Shown here one piece after another: positions 1-8,177 of a stretch of DNA of 36,098 bases. Position 1 is the first letter of the stretch, and each line of letters starts with the position of its first letter. The notes below the pieces were generated by a model. The model was not told the origin of the DNA, did not search any database, and saw only the letters and a program-made list of their open reading frames with translations. Both the position numbers and the translations under genes were made by a program. This stretch comes from UBA6115 sp012514225 (GTDB lineage Bacteria; Bacillota; Clostridia; Christensenellales; Aristaeellaceae), in contig DAIOLC010000018.1 of the NCBI GenBank assembly GCA_036756425.1, positions 1 through 36,098 of the forward strand, written 5' to 3'.

Positions 1-84
1 CGGACGACACGATGATAATCGGTGGGCTGCCGCCCCCCGAAACCCCCTGCATCATAGTCAGTAGTAAGGTTTTTTGACAGCCCG
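1..84 (-). repeat. Dispersed intergenic repeat, copy A (cut by window edge)
   Basis: This stretch aligns without gaps to 19064-19147 with about 7 mismatches in 84 bases (about 92% identity), including the shared run gtagtaaggttttttgacag. It lies just downstream of the thrS stop codon. Copy B lies in the same orientation just downstream of the last antiporter gene, so both copies sit at the 3' end of a minus-strand gene. In copy B the first bases form the right arm of a perfect hairpin (19052-19068), so copy A probably continues leftwards out of the window. No coding sense is evident. It is most likely a REP- or MITE-like intergenic repeat; the family is not recognised. Confidence 0.8.
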
Positions 85-109
85 ACGCCCTCGCATGCAG
101 CGGGGGCGT
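85..109 (-). terminator. Stem-loop downstream of thrS
   Basis: The arms acgccc (85-90) and gggcgt (104-109) pair around a 13-nt loop, 13 bases past the thrS stop codon. There is no U-run directly after the stem on the thrS strand; a run of six A follows in the repeat. The role as terminator is therefore only plausible. Confidence 0.4.
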
Positions 110-121
110 GACTCTTTTCAT

Positions 122-2044
122 TTACAGCAGGCTTTCGTCCCGCTCCAGCGCCTTGTCCTCGATTTCCTTCTGCATCGCCCGGATCAGCGCTTCATGCCCG
201 ACGCCGTTGATGGTCTCGCCCTTGCGCGTGCGGACGGACACCGTGCCCTCCTCCGCTTCCCGGTCGCCGATGACGAGCATGTAGGGGATTTTCATCATCT
301 GCGCCTCGCGCACCTTGAAGCCGATTTTCTCGTTCCTCAGGTCGCTTTCCACCCGCAGCCCCGCCTTCTCCATCGCCTGCTGCAGGGCTTTGGCCGCGCC
401 GTCCGCGCGGTCGGTGATGGTCAGGATGCGCGCCTGCACGGGCGCCAGCCACAGCGGGAAGGCGCCGCCGAAATGCTCCGTCAGGATGCCCATGAACCGC
501 TCGATGGAGCCAAGGATGGTGCGGTGAATCATGACCGGCCGGTGCTTTTCCCCGTCCGCCCCGGTATAGGTCAGGTCGAAGCGCTCCGGCAGGTTCATGT
601 CCAGCTGGATGGTGCCGCACTGCCAGGTGCGCCCCAGGCTGTCGCGCAGGTGGAAGTCAATCTTGGGGCCGTAGAAGGCGCCGTCCCCCTCGTTGATCCG
701 GTAGGGCGCGCCGATTTCGTCCAGCGCGTCCTGCAGCCCCTTCGTCGCGATTTCCCACATTTCCTCGGTGCCGATGTGGTTCTCCGGCATCGTGGACAAC
801 TCCACCTTGTAGTCGAACCCGAAGGTCTTGTACATCAGCGCCTCCAGGCGGTATACGCCGATGATTTCCTCCTTGACCTGCTCGGGCGTCATGTACAGGT
901 GGGCGTCGTCCTGGGTGAAACAGCGCACGCGCATCATCCCGTGCAGGGTGCCGCTTTTCTCGTGCCGGTGCACCAGGCCCAGCTCGCCCATCCGGGTGGG
1001 CAGCTCGCGGTAACTCCACAGTTTGCGCTTGTAGGTCAGGATGCCGCCCGGGCAGTTCATCGGCTTGATGGCGTAATCCATCTCGTCGATCTTGGTGGTG
1101 TACATGTTGTCCCGGTAGTGGTCCCAGTGGCCGGAGCGCTCCCACAGTTCGCGGGAGAGCATGATGGGCGTTTTGATTTCCTCGTACCCGTGCTCCCGGT
1201 GCACCTGGCGCCAGTAGTCCTCCAGGAGGTTTCGCAGCACCATGCCCTTGGGGTAGAAGAAAGCGAACCCGGGCCCCTCGTCCAGGAAATCGAATAAATC
1301 CAGCTCCCGCCCCAGTTTGCGGTGGTCGCGTTTCTTCGCCTCCTCAATCTGAAACAGGTAGGCGTCCAGTTCTTCCTTGTTGGAGAACGCGGTGCCGTAG
1401 ATGCGCTGGAGCATCTTGTTTTTTTCGCTCCCGCGCCAGTAGGCACCCGCCAGGCTGGTCAGCTTGAAGGCCTTCACCTTGCCGGTGGAGGGCAGGTGGG
1501 GGCCGGCGCACAGGTCCACGAAGTCGCCCTGCCGGTAAAAGGACAGCTCCTCGTCCTCCGGCAGGTCGTTGATGAGCTCCACCTTGTAGGGCTCGCCCCG
1601 CTGCTCCATCAGCGCGATGGCCTCCCCGCGGGGCAGGGTGAAGCGCTCCTCCCGGTCGTTCTTCTTGATGATGCGCGCCATTTCCTTCTCAATCCGGGAC
1701 AGGTCCTCCGGCGTGAACGGCTCGTCCATGTCGAAGTCGTAGTAGAACCCGTTCTCAATCGACGGCCCGATGGCCAGCTTGGCCTTGGGGAAGAGGTTCT
1801 TGACCGCGCTGGCCATCACGTGGCTGGCGGTATGCCGCAGCAGGTGCCGCGCCTCCTCGTCCTCAAACCCGACGGGGACCAGTTCGCCCCCCTGGTCAAT
1901 CGGCGCCATCAGCTCGACCAGCGCGCCGTTGAGCCTGGCGGCGATGGCGCTCTTGCGCGCGTCCGGGTCCAGTTCCTTCAAAACGTCCAGCGCGCTGACG
2001 CCCTTGTCAAACGCCTTGCTGCTTCCCTTGACGGCGATTTCCAT
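122..2044 (-). CDS. thrS: Threonyl-tRNA synthetase
   Basis: Class II synthetase that charges tRNA-Thr in the cytoplasm; 640 aa, the usual length. Domains in order: TGS (about 1-60); editing domain with HTASH and CAGPH metal/active-site motifs; catalytic core with MNCPGG, the motif-2 stretch GLVHRHEKSG and the QDDAHLY zinc-site region; C-terminal anticodon-binding domain starting near LWLAPVQA. I chose the ATG at 2044 because it follows GGGAGG at good spacing. The open frame continues 25 codons upstream, but those codons lie in the T-box terminator and are leader, not protein. The gene stands alone, divergent from yicC, and is controlled by its T-box. Confidence 0.97.
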   Translation of the reverse strand: MEIAVKGSSKAFDKGVSALDVLKELDPDARKSAIAARLNGALVELMAPIDQGGELVPVGFEDEEARHLLRHTASHVMASAVKNLFPKAKLAIGPSIENGFYYDFDMDEPFTPEDLSRIEKEMARIIKKNDREERFTLPRGEAIALMEQRGEPYKVELINDLPEDEELSFYRQGDFVDLCAGPHLPSTGKVKAFKLTSLAGAYWRGSEKNKMLQRIYGTAFSNKEELDAYLFQIEEAKKRDHRKLGRELDLFDFLDEGPGFAFFYPKGMVLRNLLEDYWRQVHREHGYEEIKTPIMLSRELWERSGHWDHYRDNMYTTKIDEMDYAIKPMNCPGGILTYKRKLWSYRELPTRMGELGLVHRHEKSGTLHGMMRVRCFTQDDAHLYMTPEQVKEEIIGVYRLEALMYKTFGFDYKVELSTMPENHIGTEEMWEIATKGLQDALDEIGAPYRINEGDGAFYGPKIDFHLRDSLGRTWQCGTIQLDMNLPERFDLTYTGADGEKHRPVMIHRTILGSIERFMGILTEHFGGAFPLWLAPVQARILTITDRADGAAKALQQAMEKAGLRVESDLRNEKIGFKVREAQMMKIPYMLVIGDREAEEGTVSVRTRKGETINGVGHEALIRAMQKEIEDKALERDESLL

Positions 2045-2287
2045 GTGTTCCCTCCCGCTTGTTGAATAAAAGAAAACACCCCTCCTCTTCGGGACGGATG
2101 TGTCGCTCCGTGGTTCCACCCGCGTTGCCCCGGCTGATGGCCGGAACCGCTCTTAAGCGCTGTATCGCGCGCCGCGCGCTGCCGTCGGGGGGTGGTGCCG
2201 TTCCGGTTCCCGGTCCCGAGCGCGCTTGCAGCCATGTCGCGCTCTCTCTTCGGGCGGTAGCCGGCGGATGGTTCCCCGTCATCCGGC
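2045..2287 (-). promoter_or_regulatory. T-box riboswitch leader of thrS
   Basis: The minus strand carries the T-box antiterminator signature GGGTGGAACCACG (2121-2109), followed at once by a terminator stem and U-run before the thrS start. Upstream is a roughly 170-nt GC-rich region, with AGAGAGAG and GGCTGCAAGC segments, that can fold as Stem I. A candidate threonine specifier ACC lies at 2196-2194 in the context CGGCACCACC; this assignment is tentative. Known T-boxes sense uncharged tRNA, which pairs at the specifier and at the T-box bulge and favours read-through. The prediction here is induction of thrS on threonine starvation. Confidence 0.92.
2067..2102 (-). terminator. T-box intrinsic terminator
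   Basis: On the minus strand ACACATCCGTCCC and GGAGGGGTGT pair imperfectly around a GAAGA-type loop and are followed by TTTTCTTTT. The hairpin lies directly after the T-box motif, as expected for the terminator that competes with the antiterminator. Confidence 0.85.
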
Positions 2288-2293
2288 TTCGTC

Positions 2294-2322
2294 AGTATAT
2301 CCCTGCCGGGCGGGCGCGTCAA
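2294..2322 (-). promoter_or_regulatory. Promoter of thrS
   Basis: TTGACG (2322-2317) and TATACT (2299-2294) are separated by exactly 17 bases on the minus strand. The expected start near 2287 gives a leader of about 240 nt, the right length for a T-box. Confidence 0.85.
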
Positions 2323-2398
2323 CCGGAAATTCGTCTAACTGCCCTGTTCTTGTGCGTCCCGCCGGCACCGCGCCCCCGGGGGCGAACGCCGGCTTTGC

Positions 2399-2427
2399 TT
2401 TTCAGCGCCCGGAAAGCGTGTTATAAT
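2399..2427 (+). promoter_or_regulatory. Candidate promoter of the yicC-led operon
   Basis: A perfect TATAAT at 2422-2427 is preceded 17 bases upstream by TTTTCA (4 of 6 matches to the -35 consensus). It lies just upstream of yicC and diverges from the thrS promoter. Confidence 0.6.
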
Positions 2428-2453
2428 CATTTAATGCGGAAGGAGGGCGGCGG

Positions 2454-3326
2454 ATGCGCAGCATGACCGGTTTCGGGCGGGGGCAGTCCAGCAAGGAAGG
2501 CCTCGGCATCACGGCGGAGGTCAAGACCGTCAACCACCGCTACCTGGACCTCTCCGTCCGGCTTCCCAAAGCCCTTTCCTCCCTGGAAATCCCACTGCGA
2601 AAGCGCCTGGCGGAACGCTTCACCCGCGGGCGGGTCGAAGTCGCCCTCACCCAGGACGTCAGCGGCGCACAGGCTGCCCTGGTCAGCGCCAACCTGCCCC
2701 TTGCGCACGAGTACGCGCAGGCCGCGGCCCAGGTCGCCCAGGCGGCGGGCGTCAAAGGCACGCTCAAGCTCTCCGCGCTGCTCAGCCTGCCGGAGGTGCT
2801 GACCCTGGTGCCTCTGGCGCCGGAGGCGGAGACCTTGCTGGATGCGGCGCTGGAGGCGCTCGACGCCGCGTGCGAGGCCGCGGACGCCGGCAGGCAGCGG
2901 GAGGGGGAGCAGCTTCGCCTCTTTATTCGCGAGCGCCTGGACGTCCTCGAGGACGCGGCCGGCCAGCTGGCGCGGCGCGCAGCGGAGCAGCCCGCCCTCA
3001 TCCGGGAAAAGCTGCAAAAGCGGCTGGCTTCCCTGCCCGACGTGCAGGCGGATCCGCAGCGGCTGGCCCAGGAAGTCGCGCTGTACGCGGACCGTTGCGA
3101 CATCACGGAGGAAATCGACCGGCTGAAAGCTCATTGCGCGCACATGCGCGGCCTGGCGGACAGCGCCGGGCCAGCAGGGCGGGAGATGGACTTCCTGGCG
3201 CAGGAGATGAACCGCGAGGCCAACACCATCTGCTCCAAGTCCTCCGACCTGGACGTAACGCGCCTGGGCCTGGTTTGCAAGGGTGAGGCGGATAAAATCC
3301 GCGAGCAGATACAAAACGTGGAGTGA
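2454..3326 (+). CDS. yicC: YicC/YloC-family endoribonuclease
   Basis: 290 aa, full length for the family. It opens with the hallmark MRSMTGFGRG and ends with the conserved C-terminal stretch EMNREANTICSKSSD followed by KGEADKIREQIQNVE. YicC/YloC proteins are RNases in the cytoplasm and conserve acidic and His residues towards the C-terminus, here in the ADRCDITEEIDRLKAH region. The start ATG follows AAGGAGGG. It is the first gene of the operon; gmk starts 4 bases after its stop, so the small gene remA usually found between them is missing. Confidence 0.93.
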   Translation: MRSMTGFGRGQSSKEGLGITAEVKTVNHRYLDLSVRLPKALSSLEIPLRKRLAERFTRGRVEVALTQDVSGAQAALVSANLPLAHEYAQAAAQVAQAAGVKGTLKLSALLSLPEVLTLVPLAPEAETLLDAALEALDAACEAADAGRQREGEQLRLFIRERLDVLEDAAGQLARRAAEQPALIREKLQKRLASLPDVQADPQRLAQEVALYADRCDITEEIDRLKAHCAHMRGLADSAGPAGREMDFLAQEMNREANTICSKSSDLDVTRLGLVCKGEADKIREQIQNVE

Positions 3327-3330
3327 GGGG

Positions 3331-3987
3331 ATGAAAGAGCAAATCCGGCGCCGCAGGACGGCGGCCCACCGATGCGAAGTCGAGCAGCCGAAACGGAAAG
3401 GGATGCTCATCATCATTTCCGGCCCCTCCGGTACGGGCAAGGGCACGCTGTGCGAGCGCCTGCTGGCCCAGGACAGGCAAATCGTCTTCTCCGTCAGCGC
3501 GACCACGCGCCAGCGGCGGGACAGCGAGACGGAGGGCGTCCACTACCGTTTTATCTCGGAAGCCGCGTTCGACCGGCTCATCCGGGACAACGCCATGCTG
3601 GAGTATGCCTCCGTCCACGACCACCGCTACGGCACGCCCCGCCAGCCGGTGGAGGATGCGCTGGAGCAGGGCTTCGACGTGCTGCTGGATGTGGATTCCC
3701 AGGGCGCCATCAACGTAATGCGGCAGATGGAAAACTGCGTGTCCATCTTCATCCTTCCGCCCTCCTTCGCCTCCTTGCGCCAGCGGCTGCACACCCGCAA
3801 CACCGACGACGAGGCGGAAATCGAAAAGCGGCTGGACAACGCCCGCGCCGAAATCACCCGCTATGTCAACTACCAGTACGCCCTGGTCAACGACGACCTG
3901 GACGCGGCCTACGCCCGGCTCTGCTGCATCATCAGCGCGGAGCGGATGCGGACCAGCCGCTGCCATCCCTATATTCCCGAAGTATGA
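3331..3987 (+). CDS. gmk: Guanylate kinase
   Basis: Phosphorylates GMP to GDP with ATP. The P-loop GPSGTGKGT begins at residue 31, followed by SATTRQRRDSETEGVHYRF (GMP-binding region) and the LLDVDSQGA stretch of the kinase core; 218 aa from the ATG at 3331. That ATG follows GTGAGGGG and gives 24 extra residues, basic in character (KEQIRRRRTAAHR). An internal ATG at 3403, preceded by AAAGGG, would give a normal-length 194-aa enzyme starting MLIIISGPSG, so the start is uncertain. It lies between yicC and rpoZ as in other Firmicutes. Confidence 0.93.
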   Translation: MKEQIRRRRTAAHRCEVEQPKRKGMLIIISGPSGTGKGTLCERLLAQDRQIVFSVSATTRQRRDSETEGVHYRFISEAAFDRLIRDNAMLEYASVHDHRYGTPRQPVEDALEQGFDVLLDVDSQGAINVMRQMENCVSIFILPPSFASLRQRLHTRNTDDEAEIEKRLDNARAEITRYVNYQYALVNDDLDAAYARLCCIISAERMRTSRCHPYIPEV

Positions 3988-4005
3988 ACCCGGAGGTTTG
4001 ACACC

Positions 4006-4218
4006 ATGGCCATCAACGAGCCCGGCATCCAGGCACTCAGCAGCAAGGCGGACAGCACCTACACCCTGGTCGAAATGGTCGCGAAGCGCGCCCGCCAGCT
4101 GGTGGACGGCGCACAGCCGCTGGTCGAGGAGGACGACAAGAAGCCCCTGGCCATCGCGATTGAGGAAATCCAGCACGGCCTGATCACCTTTCACCGCAAC
4201 CTGGAGGACGAGGAGTAA
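4006..4218 (+). CDS. rpoZ: RNA polymerase omega subunit
   Basis: 70 aa, the short omega form of Gram-positives. Typical features are the TLVEMVAKRARQL helix, which in omega contacts the beta' C-terminus, and KPLAIAIEEIQHG. The start ATG follows GGAGGTTTGACACC. It is 18 bases after gmk and 2 bases before coaBC, matching the conserved gmk-rpoZ-coaBC order; that context supports the call for such a small protein. Confidence 0.92.
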   Translation: MAINEPGIQALSSKADSTYTLVEMVAKRARQLVDGAQPLVEEDDKKPLAIAIEEIQHGLITFHRNLEDEE

Positions 4219-4220
4219 CC

Positions 4221-5432
4221 GTGGACGGTTTGGGGACGGTCGTCCTGGGCGTCACCGGCGGCATCGCGGCGTACAAATCCTGCGAGGTCGTGTCCCGCCT
4301 TGTGAAGGCGGGTGTCGGCGTTTACGTCATCATGACGCGCAGCGCCTGTGAGTTCGTCAGCCCCCTGACCTTCCAGACCCTCTCGCGCAACCCGGTGGCG
4401 GTGGACACCTTCGAGGCGCCCAACGCCTGGGAGGTGGAGCATATTTCGCTCGCCAAGAAGGCGGATGTGCTGCTCGTCGCCCCGGCGACCGCCAACGTGC
4501 TGGCCAAGCTGGCCAACGGCCTGGCGGACGATATGCTGACCACGACCGCGCTGGCCTGCGACGCGCCGCTGCTGCTGGCGCCCGCGATGAACACCGTCAT
4601 GTGGCAGCATCCCGCCACGCAGCAGAACCTGCAGACCCTGCTCGCCCGCGGCGCCCGGAGTGTCGGGCCGGAAGGCGGCTCGCTGGCCTGCGGGGACGTA
4701 GGCGCCGGCCGCATGAGCGAGCCCCAGGACATCGTGGACGCCTGCCTATCATTGCTGGCCGCCCGGCGGGACATGGAGGGGCTGCGCGTGCTGGTGACCG
4801 CGGGCCCCACGCGCGAGGCGCTGGACCCCGTCCGTTTCCTGACCAACCGCTCCAGCGGCAAGATGGGGTACGCTATCGCGCGCGCCGCCGTCGCCCGGGG
4901 CGCGCAGGTGACACTGGTCACCGGGCCGGTCCACCTGCCCGCCGTGGCGGGCGCCGGGATGGTGCCGGTCACCACGACGGCGGACCTGCTGCGCGAGGTC
5001 ACCCTCCGCGCGCCGGGGCAGGATGTGCTCATCCAGGCGGCCGCGCCGGCGGATTTCGCCCCCGCCCTGGCTTCGGAGCGAAAGCTGAAGAAAAACGGGG
5101 ACGGCGGCCTGACGCTGGAGCTTGTGCAGACCGCGGACGTGGCGAGGGAGGCCGGGCGCAGCAAGAAACCCGGGCAGACCTTCGTCGGCTTCGCGGCGGA
5201 AACGCACGACGGGTTGGAAAACGCGCGCCGGAAACTGGAAAGCAAGTTCTTGGACCTCATCGCGCTCAACGACGTGACGCGCCCCGGGGCGGGGTTTGAC
5301 ACGGACACCAACGAGCTGACCCTCCTGACCCGGGATACGGTGAAGGAACTGCCGATGATGTCCAAGCAGGAGGCCGCGGAGGCGCTGCTGGACGAAATCC
5401 TGAGACTTCGCGGCAAAGCGCCGGATGCCTGA
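4221..5432 (+). CDS. coaBC: Bifunctional phosphopantothenoylcysteine decarboxylase / synthetase
   Basis: Catalyses two steps of coenzyme A synthesis: CTP-dependent coupling of 4'-phosphopantothenate with cysteine (CoaB), then FMN-dependent decarboxylation (CoaC); 403 aa. The N-terminal flavoprotein half shows GVTGGIAAYKS, the catalytic-His region EVEHISLAKKADVLLVAPAT, PAMNTVMW (from residue 120) and the ACGDVGAGRM flap. The C-terminal half shows TAGPTREALDPVRFLTNRSS, AAPADFAP and the KLKK nucleotide-binding region. Translation starts at GTG 4221, 2 bases after the rpoZ stop, with a GGAGGACGAGGAG tract upstream. The end overlaps priA by 8 bases. Confidence 0.95.
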   Translation: MDGLGTVVLGVTGGIAAYKSCEVVSRLVKAGVGVYVIMTRSACEFVSPLTFQTLSRNPVAVDTFEAPNAWEVEHISLAKKADVLLVAPATANVLAKLANGLADDMLTTTALACDAPLLLAPAMNTVMWQHPATQQNLQTLLARGARSVGPEGGSLACGDVGAGRMSEPQDIVDACLSLLAARRDMEGLRVLVTAGPTREALDPVRFLTNRSSGKMGYAIARAAVARGAQVTLVTGPVHLPAVAGAGMVPVTTTADLLREVTLRAPGQDVLIQAAAPADFAPALASERKLKKNGDGGLTLELVQTADVAREAGRSKKPGQTFVGFAAETHDGLENARRKLESKFLDLIALNDVTRPGAGFDTDTNELTLLTRDTVKELPMMSKQEAAEALLDEILRLRGKAPDA

Positions 5433-7665
5433 GCGCCCGCGATACGCCCAGGTCATCGTCGACGTCGCCAGCGCGAACACCGACCGGGTCTTTACCTACC
5501 GGGTGCCCGCGGGGATGGCGCTGCCGCCCGGAACCCGGGTCACGGTTCCCTTTGGCAGGCAGACGCTGGAAGGCGTCGTTTTGCATTTGACGGACACGCC
5601 GGGAATCGAGGAATCCCGTGTCAGGGACGTAATCGGCACGCTGGAGGATTATCCCGCCATCCTGCCTCCGCTGGTCGAACTGGCGAAGGAAATCAGCGCC
5701 CGGTCCCTCTGCCCGCTCGCCCTGTCGCTGAGGCTGATGTATCCGGCCCAGATGCGGGCCGGCCGGGTTAAAGTCAGGACGCAGACGGTGGCCAGGCTGG
5801 CTGTTCCCGCCAGTCATTTGCCCGAAGCCGTCGCTGCCAGCACCCGCTCCGCCAAGCGCAGGTTGCTGCTCAACCTGCTGGCGGACGGCCTGCCGCATCC
5901 GGTCGCCGAACTCAAAGCCCTCGTCCGGGATCCGCTGCCCGCGCTGAAGGCGCTGCAGGAGGCAGGGCAGGTCCGGCTGGAGGAAGCGGAGGTTTATCGC
6001 TCTCCCTACGCGGACCCTGCGGTGCGAGAGCCGGAGCCCGAGTTGACGCCCGGCCAGCGCGAGGCGCTGGGCGAGCTGCTCCCGGCCGTGCGCGAGGGGC
6101 GCGGCAGCTTCCTGCTTCACGGCGTCACCGGCTCCGGGAAGACCGAGGTGTACATCCGCGCGGCGCGGGAGTGCCTGGCGCTGGGTCGGGACGTCATTGT
6201 GCTGGTGCCGGAAATCGTCCTGACGCCGCAGATGGTCTCCTGGTTCCGTGGCCGCTTCGGAGACGCCGCGGCGGTGCTGCACTCCCGCCTGTCCGCGGGC
6301 GAGCGGTTTGACGAGTGGCGCCGCATCCGCGCAGGCGCCGCCCGCCTGGTCATCGGCGCGCGCTCTGCCGTCTTCGCGCCGGTTACGGACCTGGGGCTCG
6401 TCGTGGTGGACGAGGAGCACGAGCCCAGCTACCTGTCGGAGAACAACCCCCGCTACGACGCGCGGGAGGTGGCCCTTTCCCGCGTCCGGCGCGAGGGGGG
6501 TGTCCTGCTGCTGGCCAGCGCGACGCCCAGCATCCTGACCTTCGCCAAAGCCCAGCGGGGGGATTTCATGCTGCTGGAGATGCTCAGCCGCGTCAACAGC
6601 CGCCAGCTGGCGCAGGTCAGCGTGGTGGACATGCGCGAGGAGCTGCGGCTGGGCAACCGGGGGATGTTTTCCCGGCTGCTGCTGGAAAAGCTGGACGCCT
6701 GCCTGACAGCCGGGCAGCAGGCCATGCTGTTCATCAACCGCCGCGGGTATGCTCCCAGCGTCATGTGCCGCAAATGCGGGGAGGTATTATCCTGCAGCCA
6801 GTGTGACGTGAAGCTCACCTACCACCAGGCCGGCCGCGGGCTGCACTGCCATTACTGCGGGCTGGTCCTCCCGATGCCGGACGTCTGCCCCTCCTGCGGC
6901 AGCTCCTATCTGCGCCCGGTGGGCGCGGGCACGCAGAAGGTGGAAGAGGAGCTGCGCAAGCGGTACCCCGGCGAGGAAATCGTGCGCATGGACCTGGACA
7001 CCACCTCCGGCAAGGACGCGCACCGCGCCCTGCTTGACCGCTTCCGCTCCGGCGCGGCCCGCATCATGGTGGGCACGCAGATGATCGCCAAGGGGCTGGA
7101 CTTCCCCCAGGTGACGCTGGTGGGCGCGGTGCTGGCCGACGTTTCGCTCAACCTGCCGGACTATCGCTCGGAGGAGCGCACCTTCCAGCTGCTCACCCAG
7201 GTCGCCGGCCGCGCGGGGCGCGCGGAAATGCCGGGCGAGGTCGTCATCCAGACCTACCGGCCGGAGCATTTCGCCATCCAGGCAGCCGCCCGGCAGGACT
7301 ACCGCGGCTTTTTCAACCAGGAGTTCGCCCGCAGGCGCCAGCGGCTGTACCCGCCTTTCACCATGATGGTGCGTCTCCTGTGCGAGTCCCCGCGGGAGGA
7401 GCAGGCCGGGGAAGTCAGCGCAGCGCTGTACGACCGCGTCGCCGAAGCCCTGTCCGCCCGGCCGGGCTGGAAGCGGCGGGTGCTGTTCTACCGGCGGGAC
7501 GAGTCGCCCATCAAGCGGATGATGGGGCAGGCGCGCGCCCAGGTGCTGCTCAAGCTGCTGGAGCACCCGGACAGCGCGGAGGTCCTCGCCTTTTTGAAGC
7601 AACTGACCGAGGAGCCCTGGCCTTGCAGGGTTCACCTTGAAATCAACCCCGCCAGCCTCGCCTGA
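5425..7665 (+). CDS. priA: Primosomal replication-restart helicase PriA
   Basis: Superfamily 2 3'-5' DNA helicase that reloads the replisome at stalled forks; 746 aa. An N-terminal DNA-binding domain (about 1-190) is followed by Walker A GVTGSGKT (from residue 233), DEEH (Walker B), and a zinc-binding insert with four C-x2-C pairs between about 447 and 493 (CRKC, CSQC, CHYC, CPSC). The helicase motifs LPDYRSEERTFQLLTQVAGR come late in the protein. All eight zinc cysteines and the helicase motifs are present, so it should be active. The start ATG overlaps the end of coaBC, suggesting translational coupling. Confidence 0.96.
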   Translation: MPERPRYAQVIVDVASANTDRVFTYRVPAGMALPPGTRVTVPFGRQTLEGVVLHLTDTPGIEESRVRDVIGTLEDYPAILPPLVELAKEISARSLCPLALSLRLMYPAQMRAGRVKVRTQTVARLAVPASHLPEAVAASTRSAKRRLLLNLLADGLPHPVAELKALVRDPLPALKALQEAGQVRLEEAEVYRSPYADPAVREPEPELTPGQREALGELLPAVREGRGSFLLHGVTGSGKTEVYIRAARECLALGRDVIVLVPEIVLTPQMVSWFRGRFGDAAAVLHSRLSAGERFDEWRRIRAGAARLVIGARSAVFAPVTDLGLVVVDEEHEPSYLSENNPRYDAREVALSRVRREGGVLLLASATPSILTFAKAQRGDFMLLEMLSRVNSRQLAQVSVVDMREELRLGNRGMFSRLLLEKLDACLTAGQQAMLFINRRGYAPSVMCRKCGEVLSCSQCDVKLTYHQAGRGLHCHYCGLVLPMPDVCPSCGSSYLRPVGAGTQKVEEELRKRYPGEEIVRMDLDTTSGKDAHRALLDRFRSGAARIMVGTQMIAKGLDFPQVTLVGAVLADVSLNLPDYRSEERTFQLLTQVAGRAGRAEMPGEVVIQTYRPEHFAIQAAARQDYRGFFNQEFARRRQRLYPPFTMMVRLLCESPREEQAGEVSAALYDRVAEALSARPGWKRRVLFYRRDESPIKRMMGQARAQVLLKLLEHPDSAEVLAFLKQLTEEPWPCRVHLEINPASLA

Positions 7666-7685
7666 GGCCGGCAAGCGGAGGAAAC

Positions 7686-8177
7686 ATGCCCAGGAAACGG
7701 ATTTTCACCATCGGCGCGTCCGAACTGCGGGGGAAAAGCAACCCCATCAGGAAGTTTGACGCGCGGCTGTCCCTGATTCTGCGGGACATGGCCGACACAA
7801 TGTACCAGGCGGACGGCGTCGGCCTGGCCGCGCCCCAGATCGGCATCAAGCGCCGACTGGTCGTCATCGACGTGGGGGAGGGCCTCATCGAGATGGTCAA
7901 CCCCGAAATCACGGAGCGAAGCGGCTCCTGCGGCATGGTGGAGGGCTGCCTGAGCGTGCCCGGCCGCAGGGGATACGTCACCCGCCCTGAGAAGGTGACC
8001 GTCCGCGCCCAGGACAAGGACGGCAAGTTCTTTACCTTCCCGGCCGAGGGGCTGCTCGCCCGCGCCGTCCAGCACGAGCTGGACCACCTGGACGGCGTGC
8101 TGTACGTGGATATGATGGAATACGAGGTCTACGAGGACGATCCCGCCCCGGGCGCGGAAACGGCCAGGGACATCTGA
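7686..8177 (+). CDS. def: Peptide deformylase
   Basis: Metalloprotease that removes the formyl group from nascent peptides; 163 aa. All three family motifs are present: GVGLAAPQIG (44-53, with catalytic-site Gln51), EGCLSVP (86-92, metal ligand Cys88) and QHELDHLDG (129-137, ligands His130 and His134, catalytic Glu131). The start ATG follows GCGGAGGAAAC. The stop TGA shares its last base with the fmt start (TGATG). Confidence 0.96.
   Translation: MPRKRIFTIGASELRGKSNPIRKFDARLSLILRDMADTMYQADGVGLAAPQIGIKRRLVVIDVGEGLIEMVNPEITERSGSCGMVEGCLSVPGRRGYVTRPEKVTVRAQDKDGKFFTFPAEGLLARAVQHELDHLDGVLYVDMMEYEVYEDDPAPGAETARDI

Noticed and set aside
3103..4194. Long minus-strand open frame across gmk and rpoZ
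   Set aside because: High-GC DNA leaves antisense frames open. The product is Gly/Val/Leu-rich without domains and lies opposite two certain genes.
5266..6420. Long minus-strand open frame opposite coaBC and priA
   Set aside because: Low-complexity Arg/Gly/Gln-rich translation and no ribosome-binding site; it is a shadow of the coding strand.
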